Shown piece after piece: positions 1 through 10,779 of a stretch of 64,000 nt of DNA (position 1 is the first letter of the stretch; each line of letters opens with the position of its first letter). The position numbers and the translations under genes are program-made. Source of the stretch: Megaustenia siamemsis (Eukaryota > Mollusca > Gastropoda > Stylommatophora > Ariophantidae); NCBI GenBank assembly GCA_032433765.1, contig JAVIAB010000159.1, positions 2,666,001 through 2,730,000 of the forward strand, read 5' to 3'. The notes beneath the pieces were generated by a model. That model did no database searches. It was not told where the DNA came from and worked only from the letters and a program-made list of their open reading frames with translations.

Positions 1-215
1 AAGTTGTAGTCCCCAACGTAGCAAAACAAAGCACACGTCAAAAAGCATAAGGCATAGTAGCATCTATAGTGAATGCAACTGAACTGTTCTTCGTCATCCG
101 ATATCATTCATCATAAGCAAATGAATATAGAAACACCATCCAATGAAACACACAGCTCACGATGTGCACAGAGGACTAATCTCAGAAGCTCTTGCTGCAA
201 GCCGGAAACCTGTAC
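1..215 (-). repeat. 3' part of an interspersed repeat (family X), cut by the window edge
   Basis: This stretch matches 61,690-61,925 in the same orientation and 51,060-51,250 in the opposite one. Shared landmarks are the 'agtccccaacgtagca' and 'cacacgtcaaaaagcataaggc' stretches and a later 'gtgcacagag' block. It belongs to the family whose fullest copy, at 61,586-63,142, carries a Cys-rich reading frame. Only the non-coding 3' part is present here. Small open frames in it look fortuitous. Confidence 0.6.
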
Positions 216-524
216 ATATATTGCAACAAGTGTAGCAAAATTGTGTTCTGTCTTAAATAATCACATGAAATGTGAATAATGACGATCTGATAGAGTAAGT
301 ATAGCAGAATTGTGTCCTCTCTTAATTACACAAATGAAATGTGAATATTGACAATCTGTATGGTTTATGTTATAGTCAGTCCGTGAAGTCGTGGAACCAG
401 TTTGACCACGAAAATGTTAGAAAGTATGTTCCAGAATATTATGATAATTTGGGACAGTCATATATGCTAATAAAACATTCACTTTTCACAATTTGTACAT
501 TTGTAGGACTGATTGGAAGACATG
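216..524. repeat. Unassigned stretch with a 2-copy tandem duplication of about 60 bp
   Basis: Two imperfect copies follow each other at about 233-290 and 302-357, each starting 'tagcaRaattgtgtYctSt' and ending near 'gacRatctg'. The rest (360-524) holds no recognisable domain. Confidence 0.5.
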
Positions 525-805
525 TTTTTGATATGTTGTGTAGTAAATATAGGAAATCGTGTTGTTGAGGGATCAACACAATTGACAGTGATTGTACAAT
601 GTGGCATGTCAAGTTCCATTGGCGTATCTTTATTGATGTCAATGTAACAGACTTCATGTTCAGAGCCATCACTGAAGTTTCCACGCTACCTCAGATATGA
701 GTATGCGCCTCTGGAATTATAACTTAAAAATGACATCGACTCTTCGACTTAACTCATTCAGTGCTAACTGGTGCGACAGAGTGAAACCATGAATATGGCA
801 AAGCG
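525..805 (+). repeat. About 280-bp interspersed repeat, inverted copy at 49,232-49,510
   Basis: The sequence from 'ggaaatcgtgttgttgaggg' to 'gcaaagcggatcc' reappears as its reverse complement at 49,232-49,510 with scattered differences. No coding domain is visible. 806-1,097 shows nothing I recognise. Confidence 0.7.
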
Positions 806-1097
806 GATCCTAGTATTGAAGGCTGGTTCGTCAATGGTGGATTACTTGCACGTCAACAGAAGAATAAGGACGCGAAGATTGCGATGTGAGCAGTTGAGGG
901 GAGACTGCCAGTTGCCGGCGCTGGCTAAACACGAGTCGCTGGGCAGAAGAAGATCAAAGACCGTGTGAACGTCACCTTCCGTTGTCCTTCCTGATGTTCG
1001 GATGAACTTCTTGCTACAAGAATGGATGGTCATCATCAACAGGGATGGCCAATAATGTGACCGCGGCGGATAAAAAATAAAATCAGGATGTTTGCTC

Positions 1098-1380
1098 AGA
1101 TGATCAACTTCCACATCAGAGCATCTTCCTCTGAAACAGTGCTGCGGCGATCCGTCTGATGAGGAAGGTGTGCACCACCAATTTGAGAAGCATGTGCATG
1201 AGGTATTCAAATGGTACAGCAGCAAATTTCCCTCAGTGTGCCCTTTCACCAATAATTTCACAGTCAAATGGTGAAAGGGACATCGTCTTTAAGTCAACAA
1301 CCATCTCATATCGTGTTATGAGCACACCATCAATAAGAAACCTTTGTCAACTTCTTCATTTGTTGCACTGTTGAGTCTTC
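1098..1380 (-). pseudogene. Fragment of an RNase H-type LINE reverse transcriptase (start of duplicon A)
   Basis: On the minus strand this is homologous to 35,165-35,460, where the frame is better kept and reads through an 'FLIKWIAAALF' stretch into an RT palm region. Here only about 280 bp remain and the frame is broken. It marks the left edge of the homology between duplicons A and B. Confidence 0.55.
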
Positions 1381-2000
1381 AACATAAAAAAAATAGAAAT
1401 GTAGAAACATGGGTTCAGATAGAGAAGTAGAAACATAGAGATGAAAACAACAATACTGAAACATGTTGCACATAGAAAAGTAAAATTGTATGGTAATGTA
1501 TTCCTTTATTATATAAAAAAGCAGACATACAAAAACAAAGTGAGCACAAAAAAAAAGACATGAAGAAACATTGACACAAAAATTGAGAAAGCAACAAATA
1601 ATCAAACAAAACACATTCTAATGTTACTTGCTTCACAACTTATTGGCTGAAATATTAGATTTTGCAATAATTTTAGAGGAAATAAAATCATTCAGAATCA
1701 ATACAAACATTATTAATTTAAAAATCATCTTCATGCACATTTTACAAGATAACAATGCATGGTGCTTAGCTCCACGTGGTTCAATGCAACCATCTTCATC
1801 ATGAATTTGTTTATGGCTGATATCAAAATGGGTGAAATTGGAGGTAAATTACCAGTACAGATTACAAGAATTTGGACAAATAAATATTGAATTCTTCTTT
1901 CCTTATTCATTTGCCTTTCAGCATTGAGCACAGATATAATTTGCAGACTTTTCCTCTTCAGTTCTCTCTGCAGATGTTATGTTTCCTAGTATTTCTAATA
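1381..2000. other. Non-coding duplicon A sequence, no gene seen
   Basis: AT-rich sequence homologous to 35,461-36,020 in duplicon B. The first 60 bp resemble the 26-bp unit of the array at 30,180-31,515 (repeated 'gtagaaacat'). Open frames on either strand are low-complexity and not conserved in B. Confidence 0.6.
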
Positions 2001-2600
2001 CTTCCCCAATCCAACATTTCCTAGTCAGCCCTTGGGTCTAGTGTTCTCGCAATGTTTATTGAAGGCTTGTGTTGTGGTTTGATCTTTCTGCTTTATTACA
2101 TAGCAAAACCATTTTATCTGTTGTTTCTTTACATATTCTATGGTAGGCGTTGTTCCTATTTTTTTTTCTCAGTTCTTCATTTCTGATCTTGTCTCTGACA
2201 ATGTTTCCTGTCATTCATCTAACTTTGGTAGTTACTTTTCTTATTGTTCTTGCATCTAGGGTCCAGAACTGGCATTGGGAGCACAACATTGGGATGAAGA
2301 TTGTATTGTAGAGTGCCCGCTTTTGTCTCTAAAGTTATTTCCTTGCTGGTCAATAGTGATGACAGCTGTCCAATGATTTTAGTAGTTTTGTCGTATCTTG
2401 AGACTATTTCTACTGCTTGTGAACTGTTGTTTGTCACTAGACTTCCTAGGTTTTTAAATTACTCTACTTGTTTTAGTTGTCTGCCGTCTATAGTTATGTT
2501 CTGTTTCTCTTTTGCAATATTCATGACTTCTGTTTGTTGATCTTGATTTTCATGCTGCATATTGTGTCTGTGCTGTTGAATCTATTTAAGTGTTCTTGTT
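2000..2600 (-). pseudogene. Degraded LINE reverse-transcriptase C-terminal fragment
   Basis: The minus strand carries remnants of the region downstream of the RT palm. In B (36,020-36,480) it reads 'KTEVMNIAKEKQN'-like residues, then 'GRQLKQVEKFKNLESLVTN' and 'SQAAEIDSRYNKAGKIIGQ', the usual block after the YADD motif of endonuclease-type LINEs. Stops and frameshifts break both copies. Confidence 0.6.
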
Positions 2601-3359
2601 GGACTTTAGTATATTACTGAATCGTTTATCAGAAATAATGCCTAAAAAATGAATAAAGCATAGACATGATTGTCACAGAGTAGATAATAGGAAAAGGGGG
2701 CATTGCTGAGAGAGGGGCAGATTAGAGTTGATAGATAATAATGGAGGGGACACCAGCAGATTATAAATGAATTATTATGAAGAGAGTTACCCACAGTATA
2801 ATGGATTAGATAAAGGACGATGAGAAAATCATAAAATAATGGGAGAAAATGACATAGAAAGTTGAATACATAAATGAGACATGAACCAGCTCAAGTGAAG
2901 GTTGAAAGGGAGACAAATAGTTGTCAAAGTTAGAAAGGGATTCCACCTAGAAAACTAGACTTGTTTCTGAGACTAAACTAAGAAAATTATTTAGAGCAGA
3001 CTATAACGATGGCAGACGACCTAGTTCTCAGAGAGTTACCAAGTGAGCCTACACCATAGATGTGTTGTTTTATTTCAGTGGAGGTATGAGTCAGGAAATG
3101 ACTATTCTCTGACAAGAAAGTATTTATTTATAATTTGAGTGTCACAATTTGAGTTCAGCATAAACACATGCACTTCTATCTCAGCATAAGCACTTACAGA
3201 CCTGGCTGCTGCAGTAAGATATAATTTACAGAAAGTATACAGTTATAGGAGTTAAGTCCCATGAGATCCAATTAGAGCAAGTACAGTCTTATCAAGGTAT
3301 TCAACTGTATCATCAGTAAATCAAGATATTAATATTAAAGGAGAAGATGTCTCGTAGCA
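2601..3359. other. Non-coding duplicon sequence shared by A, B and C
   Basis: This purine-rich stretch is collinear with 36,480-37,375 (B) and 53,200-53,790 (C). No frame is conserved among the three copies, so I see no gene. B differs by a 111-bp retro-insertion (36,892-37,002). Confidence 0.65.
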
Positions 3360-3535
3360 GTATTTTACTGCCATAGTGGAGTGGAGTATAGAGCCTCCAC
3401 TTATCATGGGCACATCTTTACTGATATAGAGGAGTGGAGTGTAGAGCCTCCACTTATCATGGGCACATCTTTACTGATATCGAGGAGTGGAGTGTAGAGC
3501 CTCCACTTAAAGTGGGCACATATTTACCTCCATCA
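3360..3535. repeat. Minisatellite of about 50 bp, about 3 copies (duplicon A)
   Basis: The unit contains 'gtagagcctccacttatcat' followed by 'gggcacatctttactg'. The same unit has about 5 copies in B (37,376-37,665) and about 10 in C (53,790-54,345), so copy number changed after the duplications. Confidence 0.85.
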
Positions 3536-3744
3536 CTTAAAATGGGCAGATCTTCACTGCCATATGGGCTCTCTCCCTGGATGCCAGACCTTACTTGACC
3601 AACAATATTTCCCAGCAGCATTGACTGGCAGAGACAAGCAAGCTTCAAACTCTGATGTTTGACATGAAAAGCAAGACCTCTACAACTACACTAATTAGTC
3701 CCCTAGATTAATATTATATGATCATATATTATAGGACTGAAATG

Positions 3745-3832
3745 AATTTCTATCACTGTCATGATCGAAAGTTGTGGAGAGACATGATCACCAATGCCAG
3801 CAGGCTTGGTACTTGATGATGATGATGACTAA
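3745..3832 (+). mobile_element. 3' end of the (GAT)n-tailed LINE family alpha
   Basis: The segment 'gttgtggagagacatgatca' through 'ggcttggtac' plus a (GAT)n tail matches, in reverse complement, the 3' ends of the LINEs at 23,011 and 25,999. Only the last 60-90 bp are present. An equivalent piece is kept in duplicon C (54,885-54,955) and mostly lost from B. Confidence 0.65.
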
Positions 3833-4566
3833 TGGACAGAATAATTTTTCACACAACATCATCATCATTGAGTGATGTCTTAGCATCACATATCACTTGT
3901 CATGGCTGCCATAGAGCACCAACTCTCTTCTGCTCTGTCTCTTGCTTTGATAGTGCAGGTTGACATGGACTGACCATCAATCTTTTAATACCACTTGTCC
4001 AGTTAGTCTTGGTCTGCCTCTTTTACTTTGTATTTTCTCTTCCAATTTTATTTTCAGTAAGCTGCTGTGTCTTTTAACATGTCCCAGAAATCTCATTTGT
4101 CTTGTTTGAATTGTTTTTAGTACTCCTTTCATTTTTTTGTTTTAAGACTTCATCATTTGAGTTCTTTTCTTTCCATCCAATACTTCAAATTCTTCTATAA
4201 ATCCACATTTCAAAGGCTTCAATTTTCTGCTCTAATGTCCGTGTTTCTGTTACAGGACATTAGACAAAAAAATAAGAATACAGGAATGTTGAGAAGACAT
4301 AACATTTTGCTACTCTTAGTTTTAGCCCTGGTGTTATTTTCCCTGACGATAGTATACCCTTCATGGCATTAAAATTGCTTTTTTGTTATTTCTTTTTTTT
4401 TTTGTTTATTTCAGTTTTACATTTCTCATCACTGGTTATAGTATATCCTAGGTAGTTGTAGCTCTGAACAGTCTCCAGTTCTATTCCATCAAATTTTGTA
4501 TACACTTGTAGGATTTGTCAAATATATGTGTTTATGACCATAGTTTTATATCTATCCATATTTTTT

Positions 4567-5938
4567 CAATGACATATATAACACTGGACACATACCCGAA
4601 GATCTACTAAAATCTATCTTTGTAGCCATACCGAAGAAGACAGGAGCCACTGATTGTGAAGACATCGCACTATTAGTCTCATGAGCCATATGACTAAAAT
4701 ATTACTAAGAATAATCATGAGACGCGTAAGGAACAAAATAAAACCAGAAATAAGTGAGGAACAATGTGGATTTGTGGAAGGAAAGGGCACCAATAACGCA
4801 ATATACATCTTAAGGACATTGATAGAAAGATCTATAGAGGTAAAGAAAGATCTATATATGTGCTTTATAGACTACACGAAAGCATTTGACAAAGTAAAGC
4901 ATGTGGAAATAATCAATATGCTGGAGAAATTAAACATTGATAGCAAGGATCTGCGAGTCATAAAAAAACATGTACTGGCAACAGACAGCAGCTATACAAA
5001 TTAACAACAAAACAGGACAATTCCAATATATAAAGCAAGGAGTCAGACAAGGCTGTGTTCTGTCGCCGGATTTGTTTTCACTTTACAGCGAATATATTAT
5101 GAGATCAATAGTAGACAAAAAAGGAATAGAAGTCAACGGTCACAACATAAATAATTTGCGATATGCGGATGACACAGTCTTAATAGCAGAGACAGAGAAT
5201 GAACTACAAGAAATGATAGACATAGTAAAAGAAAGCAACAAGAAAGGTCTCAGTCTGAATAGTAAGAAAACAGAAGTAATGGTTATATCGAAGAAACAAT
5301 CATCACCATCATGCAGCATAAAAATAAACGAGACAAATCTGAAACAAGTGCAACGTTTCAAATACTTGGACACAATAATAACATCAGATGGGAGATGCAC
5401 CACAGAAATAAAAAGCAGAATAGCTCAGGCCAAAATAGCATTTCAGAAAATGAAAAATATCTTATGCAACAAATCTATGTCAATAAAAATGAGAAAGAGA
5501 ATCCATCGGTGCTATATAGAACCAATTCTGACCTATGGAAGCGAATCATGGACAGTAGACAAACAAATGAAAAGACGATTAGAGGCCACAGAGATGGGAT
5601 TTCTCAGAAGAATGTTGAAAGTTCCCTGGACAGATAAAAAGACCAATGAGGAAGTTCTCAAAGAGGCCAACACAAAAAGGAGCTCTTAAAAAACATCAGA
5701 AAGAAACAATCAACATTTTTCGGGCACATCATGAGAAGAGGAAAGTTGGAATACTTGGTTACAACTGGCAAAATAAAAGGAAAGAGAGATTGTGGGCGAC
5801 AAAGAGAGAAAATACTGGATAGCTTGGTGTCATGGCATGGAAAACAGTAACAACAGGACTGATACGATGCACTGTAGAAAGAAGATTGTGGAGGGACATG
5901 ATCACCTATGCCAACCGGTATGGTACATGATGATGATG
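4567..5938 (+). mobile_element. 5'-truncated LINE (family alpha) with 9-bp target-site duplication
   Basis: A 1,372-bp insertion lies between two copies of 'atatttttt' (4,558-4,566 and 5,939-5,947). The uninterrupted site is visible at about 39,188 in duplicon B. It codes the RT domain of an endonuclease-type non-LTR retrotransposon: 'CGFVEGKGTNNAIYILRTL', '[14 protein letters not shown]', '[17 protein letters not shown]', the catalytic '[12 protein letters not shown]', then 'TYGSESWT' and 'GFLRRMLKVPWT' in the C-terminal part. A one-base gain in an A run near 4,965 shifts the frame between the two halves (4,681-5,004 and 4,970-5,689), and further damage lies upstream. The 3' end is a short (GAT)n tail. 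The endonuclease and 5' region are missing. Dead copy. Confidence 0.92.
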
Positions 5939-6324
5939 ATATTTTTTGCTTTCATGTTAATTTCATTAAGTAATTGTTGTAGATCTTTAGTATTTTCTGC
6001 TACAATACAATAATCATCAGCATGTCATAGGTTATTTATTATCTTTCCATTAATGTTTAGGACTAACATCTCTGTGAAGTTTTTAAAGATTTGTTCAATG
6101 TATTTGATTGAGCAAGCATGTCTTGCAATATTGTCTTACTTCTCTTTTTATATCACTGGGTTCTCTTTGTTATATTTTATTATTGCTATTTGCTCCCAGT
6201 ATAGATTACATATTAGTCAAATGCTTATGTTATCTTGATGTATATCTTTTAGTCAGACTATATATAAGTTGCTTATGTTGTATTCTATCAAAAGGCTTGT
6301 TGTAGTCTATGAAGCAGGCATATA

Positions 6325-8754
6325 CAGTCGAACCTGTCTAAGGCGACCATTCACGGGACTTTCAAAAACTGGTCCCATAGGACAGGTGGTCCTGCCTCAC
6401 AGGTTTCACCTAATAAATAGAGCGATAAAAAAAATTTATCCTAAGCATTATGAAAACTAACCTGCAAATCAGCGTAATCCATGAGTAGAACATAGTGCAC
6501 ATGTCGGTCTACAATAGCCACTGGTTGGACACTTTTCATAAAACACGATAGTTAAACACACACAAATAAAACACACATACACAGATTCCACTTATACTGT
6601 ACATGTATCACTTTTGACTTGAAAAAAAATCCAATATGGTAGTCTGTTGTTTGACAGATGAAATAAACGATAAGTTCAATTTTTCTCTCAAGTCCATGAT
6701 AACGTCTAGTATGTCAGATCTCCCGTTTGTTATTGAATAGGTGCGCAGAAGCTCCACAGCATTATGTGCATCTGCGATAGTGTATGTTTTCTCAATGTCA
6801 GTAGAATCTTGTTCGTTGTCTGATTCACTATTCACATCCTCAGCAGCTAAAATTGCAGTGGCAGGAAGATCCCAGTTTGTTTCTATTGTGTTGCAAGTTT
6901 GGAGCCCTGAATCAATCATGGAGATGTCTGTCAATTGGTATCCAAACAATTCTTTTGAAAGGTTATCCAAAGCAGTAGAAATTGCAGTAGAAACAATTTG
7001 CACGTCGGTCTTTGATGCAGATTCCATGTGCGTCAGAGAATATGCGTGTGTTTCAGCAGGACAATGAAAACCTGCTTTACAGAAACACTTAAGGATGGTT
7101 GAGTTGTCCACTTCTTTCCATGCTGCAGCAATCCAGTAGACTACGTCCAGTAAATTGACCTGTTTCATGAGTTCGGCTCCGGAAGCATCCTTGTTTGATT
7201 CCATGACTGTGATAAGATGTAGAAGCTGTTTTTGTCTAAACTTTAATTTAAATGTCTGAATGACACCCTGGTCTAGGGGTTGAACTAATGCAGTTGTGTT
7301 GGGTGGCAGAAACTGCAGCTTAACATTCTGTAGTTCGATCTTGGGATGACAGGTAGCGTTGTCAACAAATAAAATAATGTGGCGCTTTTTTTCTGCATCT
7401 TACGGTCAAAACTTTTCAGCCAATCTTCAAATATAGCTGCAGTCATCCATGCCTTTTTGTTGTTTCTGTAAATCACTGGCAGTGTGTTTATGTTGATGTT
7501 TTTAAAAATCCTAGGGTTAGCTGCTTTCCCAATCACTAAAGCCGGTTCTCGTTCCCCCAACATGTTAGTGCATAGCATCACTGTTATTCGCTCTTTGCTT
7601 TTTTTGCCCCCAGCGCATTTTTCTCCTTTGACAAAAAATGTTTTGTCCGTAGTCGCTTTGAAAAATAACCCGGTTTCATCTAAGTTAAAAATGTCTTGAG
7701 CAGCGTAACCATAGCATATCTCTGATAATTTAGAAGTCCAGTCAGCCGCAGCACTCATATCTGAATCACCGACTTCGCCACATTGCTTACCAAACACAAG
7801 ATTGTGTCTTTTAATGAAGGCCTCTAACCAGCCGTTCGATGCTTTAAAGACTGAGTTTTCCAATTCTTTTGCAAACTGTAAAGCTCGTTCTTTGATCATC
7901 GGCCCAGATAACGGAATTTTTCGTGCAAGTGCTGATTGACACCATTTCCAACAAAGTGTATTTATGTCTTCATTTCCCGTTTTCCTGCTATTCCTCCTTT
8001 TCATACTTGGTGCATTATTTTAAAAGTCATTCATATACTCAGCTTTTCTCTTTAACGTACGTAAAATCTGTGTCTTTCCCACTCCAAACTGTTCTGCCAA
8101 TAATCGCGAACTTTTTCCTTGCTGATTTTGTCGAATCACTGATATTCGTTCTTCCAGCGTTAATGCTTTTGGTTTTACACTTTTGACACTGGCCATTTCC
8201 TATATTGTGTGTAACACTTTTAAAATCCACAAAAATAATTCACTGAGATACTGTACATGTACGTGAATACACTCTAAGCGGGCAATGACTAATTCTTTAG
8301 TTAATTCCTGTAATTTATACGGGCCACGCAATGGTCTACTCTGGTCTAGACGGAACCGTGAAGTGATGTCACTTCACGAATCATAGATCTGCGTCTGCCG
8401 TGTTTCTCACACCAGTATTGACTGATAAACGTAACACGTCCCACTGTAATCTGGGACTCACTAAATACGGGAAAACTTCGACACCTGTAGACACCTGTGT
8501 CGATCGTTTATGGCTCCCAGCGAGACGGAGGAGGACTGGCTGGTCAGTGTATCGTTATCTCGGTCTATTACCCGCGTGTCGTAAACGGGATAAATAACAT
8601 TGGCGGCGGTTAATTAGCCTGGTCTCTGGTCGCGTCATACGGTGAGCGCCGTAATCAGTGTTAGCATATAGTAAAAAACTCGGGGAAATTGTAGACCCGG
8701 TCCTATAACCAGGGAAACGCTTTAAACAGGTGGTCCTAAGACCAGGTTCGACTG
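6325..8754 (-). mobile_element. Complete Tigger/pogo-type DNA transposon with TIRs and TA target duplication
   Basis: The ends are inverted repeats starting 'cagtcgaacctg' on the left (6,325) and its complement on the right (ending 8,754), continuing imperfectly for about 25 bp. Each end is flanked by TA. Duplicons B (39,575-39,576) and C (55,646-55,647) carry the same flanks joined at a single TA, which are exact empty sites. The 2,430-bp element carries one minus-strand transposase (6,608-8,196) with only two disabling changes, so the insertion looks recent and happened after copy A separated. Confidence 0.95.
6608..8196 (-). pseudogene. Tigger-type transposase, nearly intact (one nonsense codon, one frameshift)
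   Basis: About 529 codons in order: an N-terminal Psq/CENP-B-type helix-turn-helix (residues 1-55, 'LTLEERISVIRQNQQGKSSR'), a CENPB-type DNA-binding region (about 75-135, 'WLEAFIKRHNLVFGKQCGEV'), and a DDE_1 catalytic domain. The acidic residues are visible in 'FNLDETGLFF', 'ILFVDNATCH' and 'LVQPLDQGVI'. The C-terminus 'TTILDFFSSQK' is typical of the family. Start ATG at 8,194-8,196. A TAA at 8,020-8,022 breaks the frame after residue 58, and the reading frame continues directly behind it. A 7-T run at 7,386-7,392 is one base short and shifts the frame within the catalytic domain. Such enzymes cut and paste their own element in the nucleus. This copy cannot make full-length protein. Confidence 0.93.
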
Positions 8755-8834
8755 TATTGGATTGTTTACTTCTATGTACTTTTTGGTTAACATCCTGATA
8801 CAGAATATGACTTCTTTTGCCCCACTGTTTTTCC

Positions 8835-8987
8835 CAAATCTATAACATGAAAGATCTTACTCCACACATCACATTTGTTTCTCTCCAGTATGTCTTCTCC
8901 TGTGAACTATTAAACGACTACTTGAGTAATATGTACACCACACACATCACATTTGTTTCTCTCCAGTATGTCTTCTCCTGTGAACTA
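8835..8987 (-). pseudogene. Decayed zinc-finger ends behind the stop codon of gene A
   Basis: After the stop of the finger exon, the minus strand twice repeats a remnant reading 'TGEDILERNKCDV', then 'HITQVVV' and a stop. These are copies of the last truncated finger and linker. Two copies are present in A and C and one in B. They are most simply 3'-UTR remnants of fingers lost from the array. Confidence 0.65.
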
Positions 8988-10298
8988 TTAAACGACTACT
9001 TGAGTATTATGTACATCACACTTGTAAGGTTTCACTCCTGTATGTTTTCTCTTGTGGACTGTTAGACCGCCACCATCAATAAAACTTACACCACACACAT
9101 CACATTTGTAAGGCTTCTCTCCTGTATGTTTTCTCCTGTGCACTGTTAGATTGCCACTATGGGTAAATCTTACACCACATACATCACATTCGTAAGGCTT
9201 TTCTCCTGTATGTTTTCTCTTGTGCACTGTTAAACTGCCACTTTCAGTAAAACTTACATCACACACATCACATTTGAAAGGCTTCTCTCCTGTATGTATT
9301 CTCCTGTGCACTGTTAGCCTGCCACTTTGGGTAAATCTTACACCACATTCATCACATTTGTAAGGCTTTTCTCCTGTATGTTTTCTCTTGTGTCCTGTTA
9401 GATGGCGACTTTCAGTAAAACTTACACCACAAACATCACATTTGTAAGGCCTCTCTCCTGTATGTTTTCTTTTATGTGCCATTAGACTGGAACTATGAAT
9501 AAAACTTAAACCACACACATCACATTTGTAAGACATCTCTCCTGTGTGTTTTCTCTTGTGTGTTATCAAAAGATAACTACGAGTAAAACTTACACCACAC
9601 ACATCACATTTGTAAGGCTTCTCTCCTGTATGTTTTCTTCTGTGCACTATTAGATTGCCACTTTGGGCAAATTTTACACCACATACATCACATTCGTAAG
9701 GCTTTTCTCCTGTATGTTTTCTCTTGTGCACTGTTAGATGGCCACTTTCAGTAAAACTTACATCACACACATCACATTTGTAAGGCTTTTCTCCAGTATG
9801 TTTTCTCTTGTGTACTGTTAGATGGCCACTTTCAGTAAAACTTACACCACACACATCACATTTGAAAGGTTTCTCTCCTGTATGTTTTCTCTTGTGCTTT
9901 GTTAGACTGCTACTTTCAGTAAAACTTACACCACACACATCACATTTGTAAGGCCTCTCTCCTGTATGTTTTCTTTTATGTGCCATTAGATTGCCACTTT
10001 GAGTAAATCTTAAACCACATACATCACATTTGTAAGGCATCTCTCCTGTGTGTTCTCTCTTGTGTGTTATCAGATGGCCACTTTCAGTAAAACTTATATC
10101 ACACACATCACATTTGTAAGACTTCTCTCCTGTATGTTTTCCCTTGCATGTTCTCAGTTCTGTACCTTGATAATCATCACAACGAGTCAAATAAACTTGA
10201 CACCGAAACACCTTCTCTTTCCCTATCACTTGTCTAGGATTACTGTTATTTACCAGCTGGAGATTAGTATCTTGACTGCAGCCATCACCTTGACCTGC
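8988..10298 (-). CDS. Zinc-finger exon of PRDM9-like knuckle/C2H2 gene, copy A (13 fingers)
   Basis: Last coding exon, opened by an acceptor (cag before 10,298, 'AGQGDGCSQD') and closed by a stop after 'HNTQVVV'; 436 residues. An irregular first finger (Cys and His spacing broken, 'RTCKGKH') is followed by 13 consecutive C-x2-C-x12-H-x3-H fingers joined by HTGEKP/HTGERP linkers, then a truncated 14th ('YKCDVHNTQVVV'). The framework is nearly constant ('YKCDVCGVSFTESGHLTVHKRKH'-type), while helix positions -1, 2, 3 and 6 vary: EGHT, QGNA, ESSK, EGHV, EGHV, QGNV, RYLT, HSSA, ERHG, QGRV, EGSV, HGNV, DGGV. Such arrays bind DNA sequence-specifically in the nucleus. Spliced to exons at 10,552-10,628, 10,780-10,897 and probably 13,465-13,521, it gives a protein of about 520 residues with fingers at about 145-508. 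The product is inferred as a sequence-specific DNA-binding protein; its target and role are unknown. Confidence 0.93.
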   Translation of the reverse strand, partial: AGQGDGCSQDTNLQLVNNSNPRQVIGKEKVFRCQVYLTRCDDYQGTELRTCKGKHTGEKSYKCDVCDISFTESGHLITHKREHTGEMPYKCDVCGLRFTQSGNLMAHKRKHTGERPYKCDVCGVSFTESSSLTKHKRKHTGEKPFKCDVCGVSFTESGHLTVHKRKHTGEKPYKCDVCDVSFTESGHLTVHKRKHTGEKPYECDVCGVKFAQSGNLIVHRRKHTGEKPYKCDVCGVSFTRSYLLITHKRKHTGEMSYKCDVCGLSFIHSSSLMAHKRKHTGERPYKCDVCGVSFTESRHLTGHKRKHTGEKPYKCDECGVRFTQSGRLTVHRRIHTGEKPFKCDVCDVSFTESGSLTVHKRKHTGEKPYECDVCGVRFTHSGNLTVHRRKHTGEKPYKCDVCGVSFIDGGGLTVHKRKHTGVKPYKCDVHNTQVVV

Positions 10299-10551
10299 CT
10301 GAGAAAAGAAGCAGAGATTAAAATATAAAAATAAATCATCAATTTAAATGTTGAAGTGGGATGTAACTCTTATAGTCTAAAATATTGTCTTTGTTTATTT
10401 TGAAGCTTTGAATTCTGCTAATAAAGCTATAACATTTGTATGTGACAATCTAAATGAGTGACTGACCCTGTTGTGTGTGCAAATAGTAACATTATTATCT
10501 TAATATTAATAGATGACTACAAGTGTTGTGAGCTGTAATCGTGTACTTTAC

Positions 10552-10628
10552 CTCAGCATTATCAATATAGACAAAAGGTCCATGCTCAGGACAACTTCCT
10601 TCCAATTTCTGCTGACATTTCTCACAAT
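10552..10628 (-). CDS. Zinc-knuckle exon of gene A (PRDM9-type)
   Basis: A 77-nt exon bounded by cag (before 10,628) and gtaaag (after 10,552). It completes a split codon and then codes 25 residues, 'CEKCQQKLEGSCPEHGP' followed by 'FVYIDNAE'. The spacing C-x2-C-x7-C-x2-H-G-P is that of the small zinc knuckle just before the PR/SET domain in PRDM9/PRDM7-type methyltransferases. Here the next exon is the finger array, and the 253-bp intron holds no SET sequence. Length, phase and both splice sites are kept in copies B and C, which argues for a used exon. No start codon is near, so prokaryote-style ORF finding misses it. Confidence 0.82.
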
Positions 10629-10779
10629 CTGAACAAAGAAATGAATTATCAATGCAGTGGTTTTAACATACAGACTGACAAAGATGGCAGCGTGAAATGA
10701 TGTATAAAGTGTGAAATAATTGTCAACATGAACTGACCAAGTAAAAACAGACATACTCAAGTTGTCAGATAAAACTTAC

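Larger units (their letters stand above)
3840..8850 (-). pseudogene. Old minus-strand LINE (family gamma), interrupted by a LINE and a Tigger element
   Basis: The visible pieces are 3,840-4,566, 5,939-6,324 and 8,755-8,850. They are collinear with 38,470-39,680 in B and, with an internal deletion, 54,965-55,740 in C. In B the same part reads 'KKYIEVNNPIYACFIDYTKPF', the first RT motifs of endonuclease-type LINEs. The frame is full of stops in all three copies. The element lies directly downstream of, and on the same strand as, the zinc-finger gene, and was part of the ancestral duplicon. Confidence 0.7.

Noticed and set aside
1140..1200. Hammerhead-ribozyme-like 'ctgatgag' core
   Set aside because: No matching cgaaac segment or stems, and the partner copy in B changes the core. 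It is LINE RT sequence.
8817..10328. Plus-strand frames over the zinc-finger exons
   Set aside because: They are antisense shadows of the finger arrays. The same holds at 40,708-40,893, 55,707-55,955 and 56,520-56,789.
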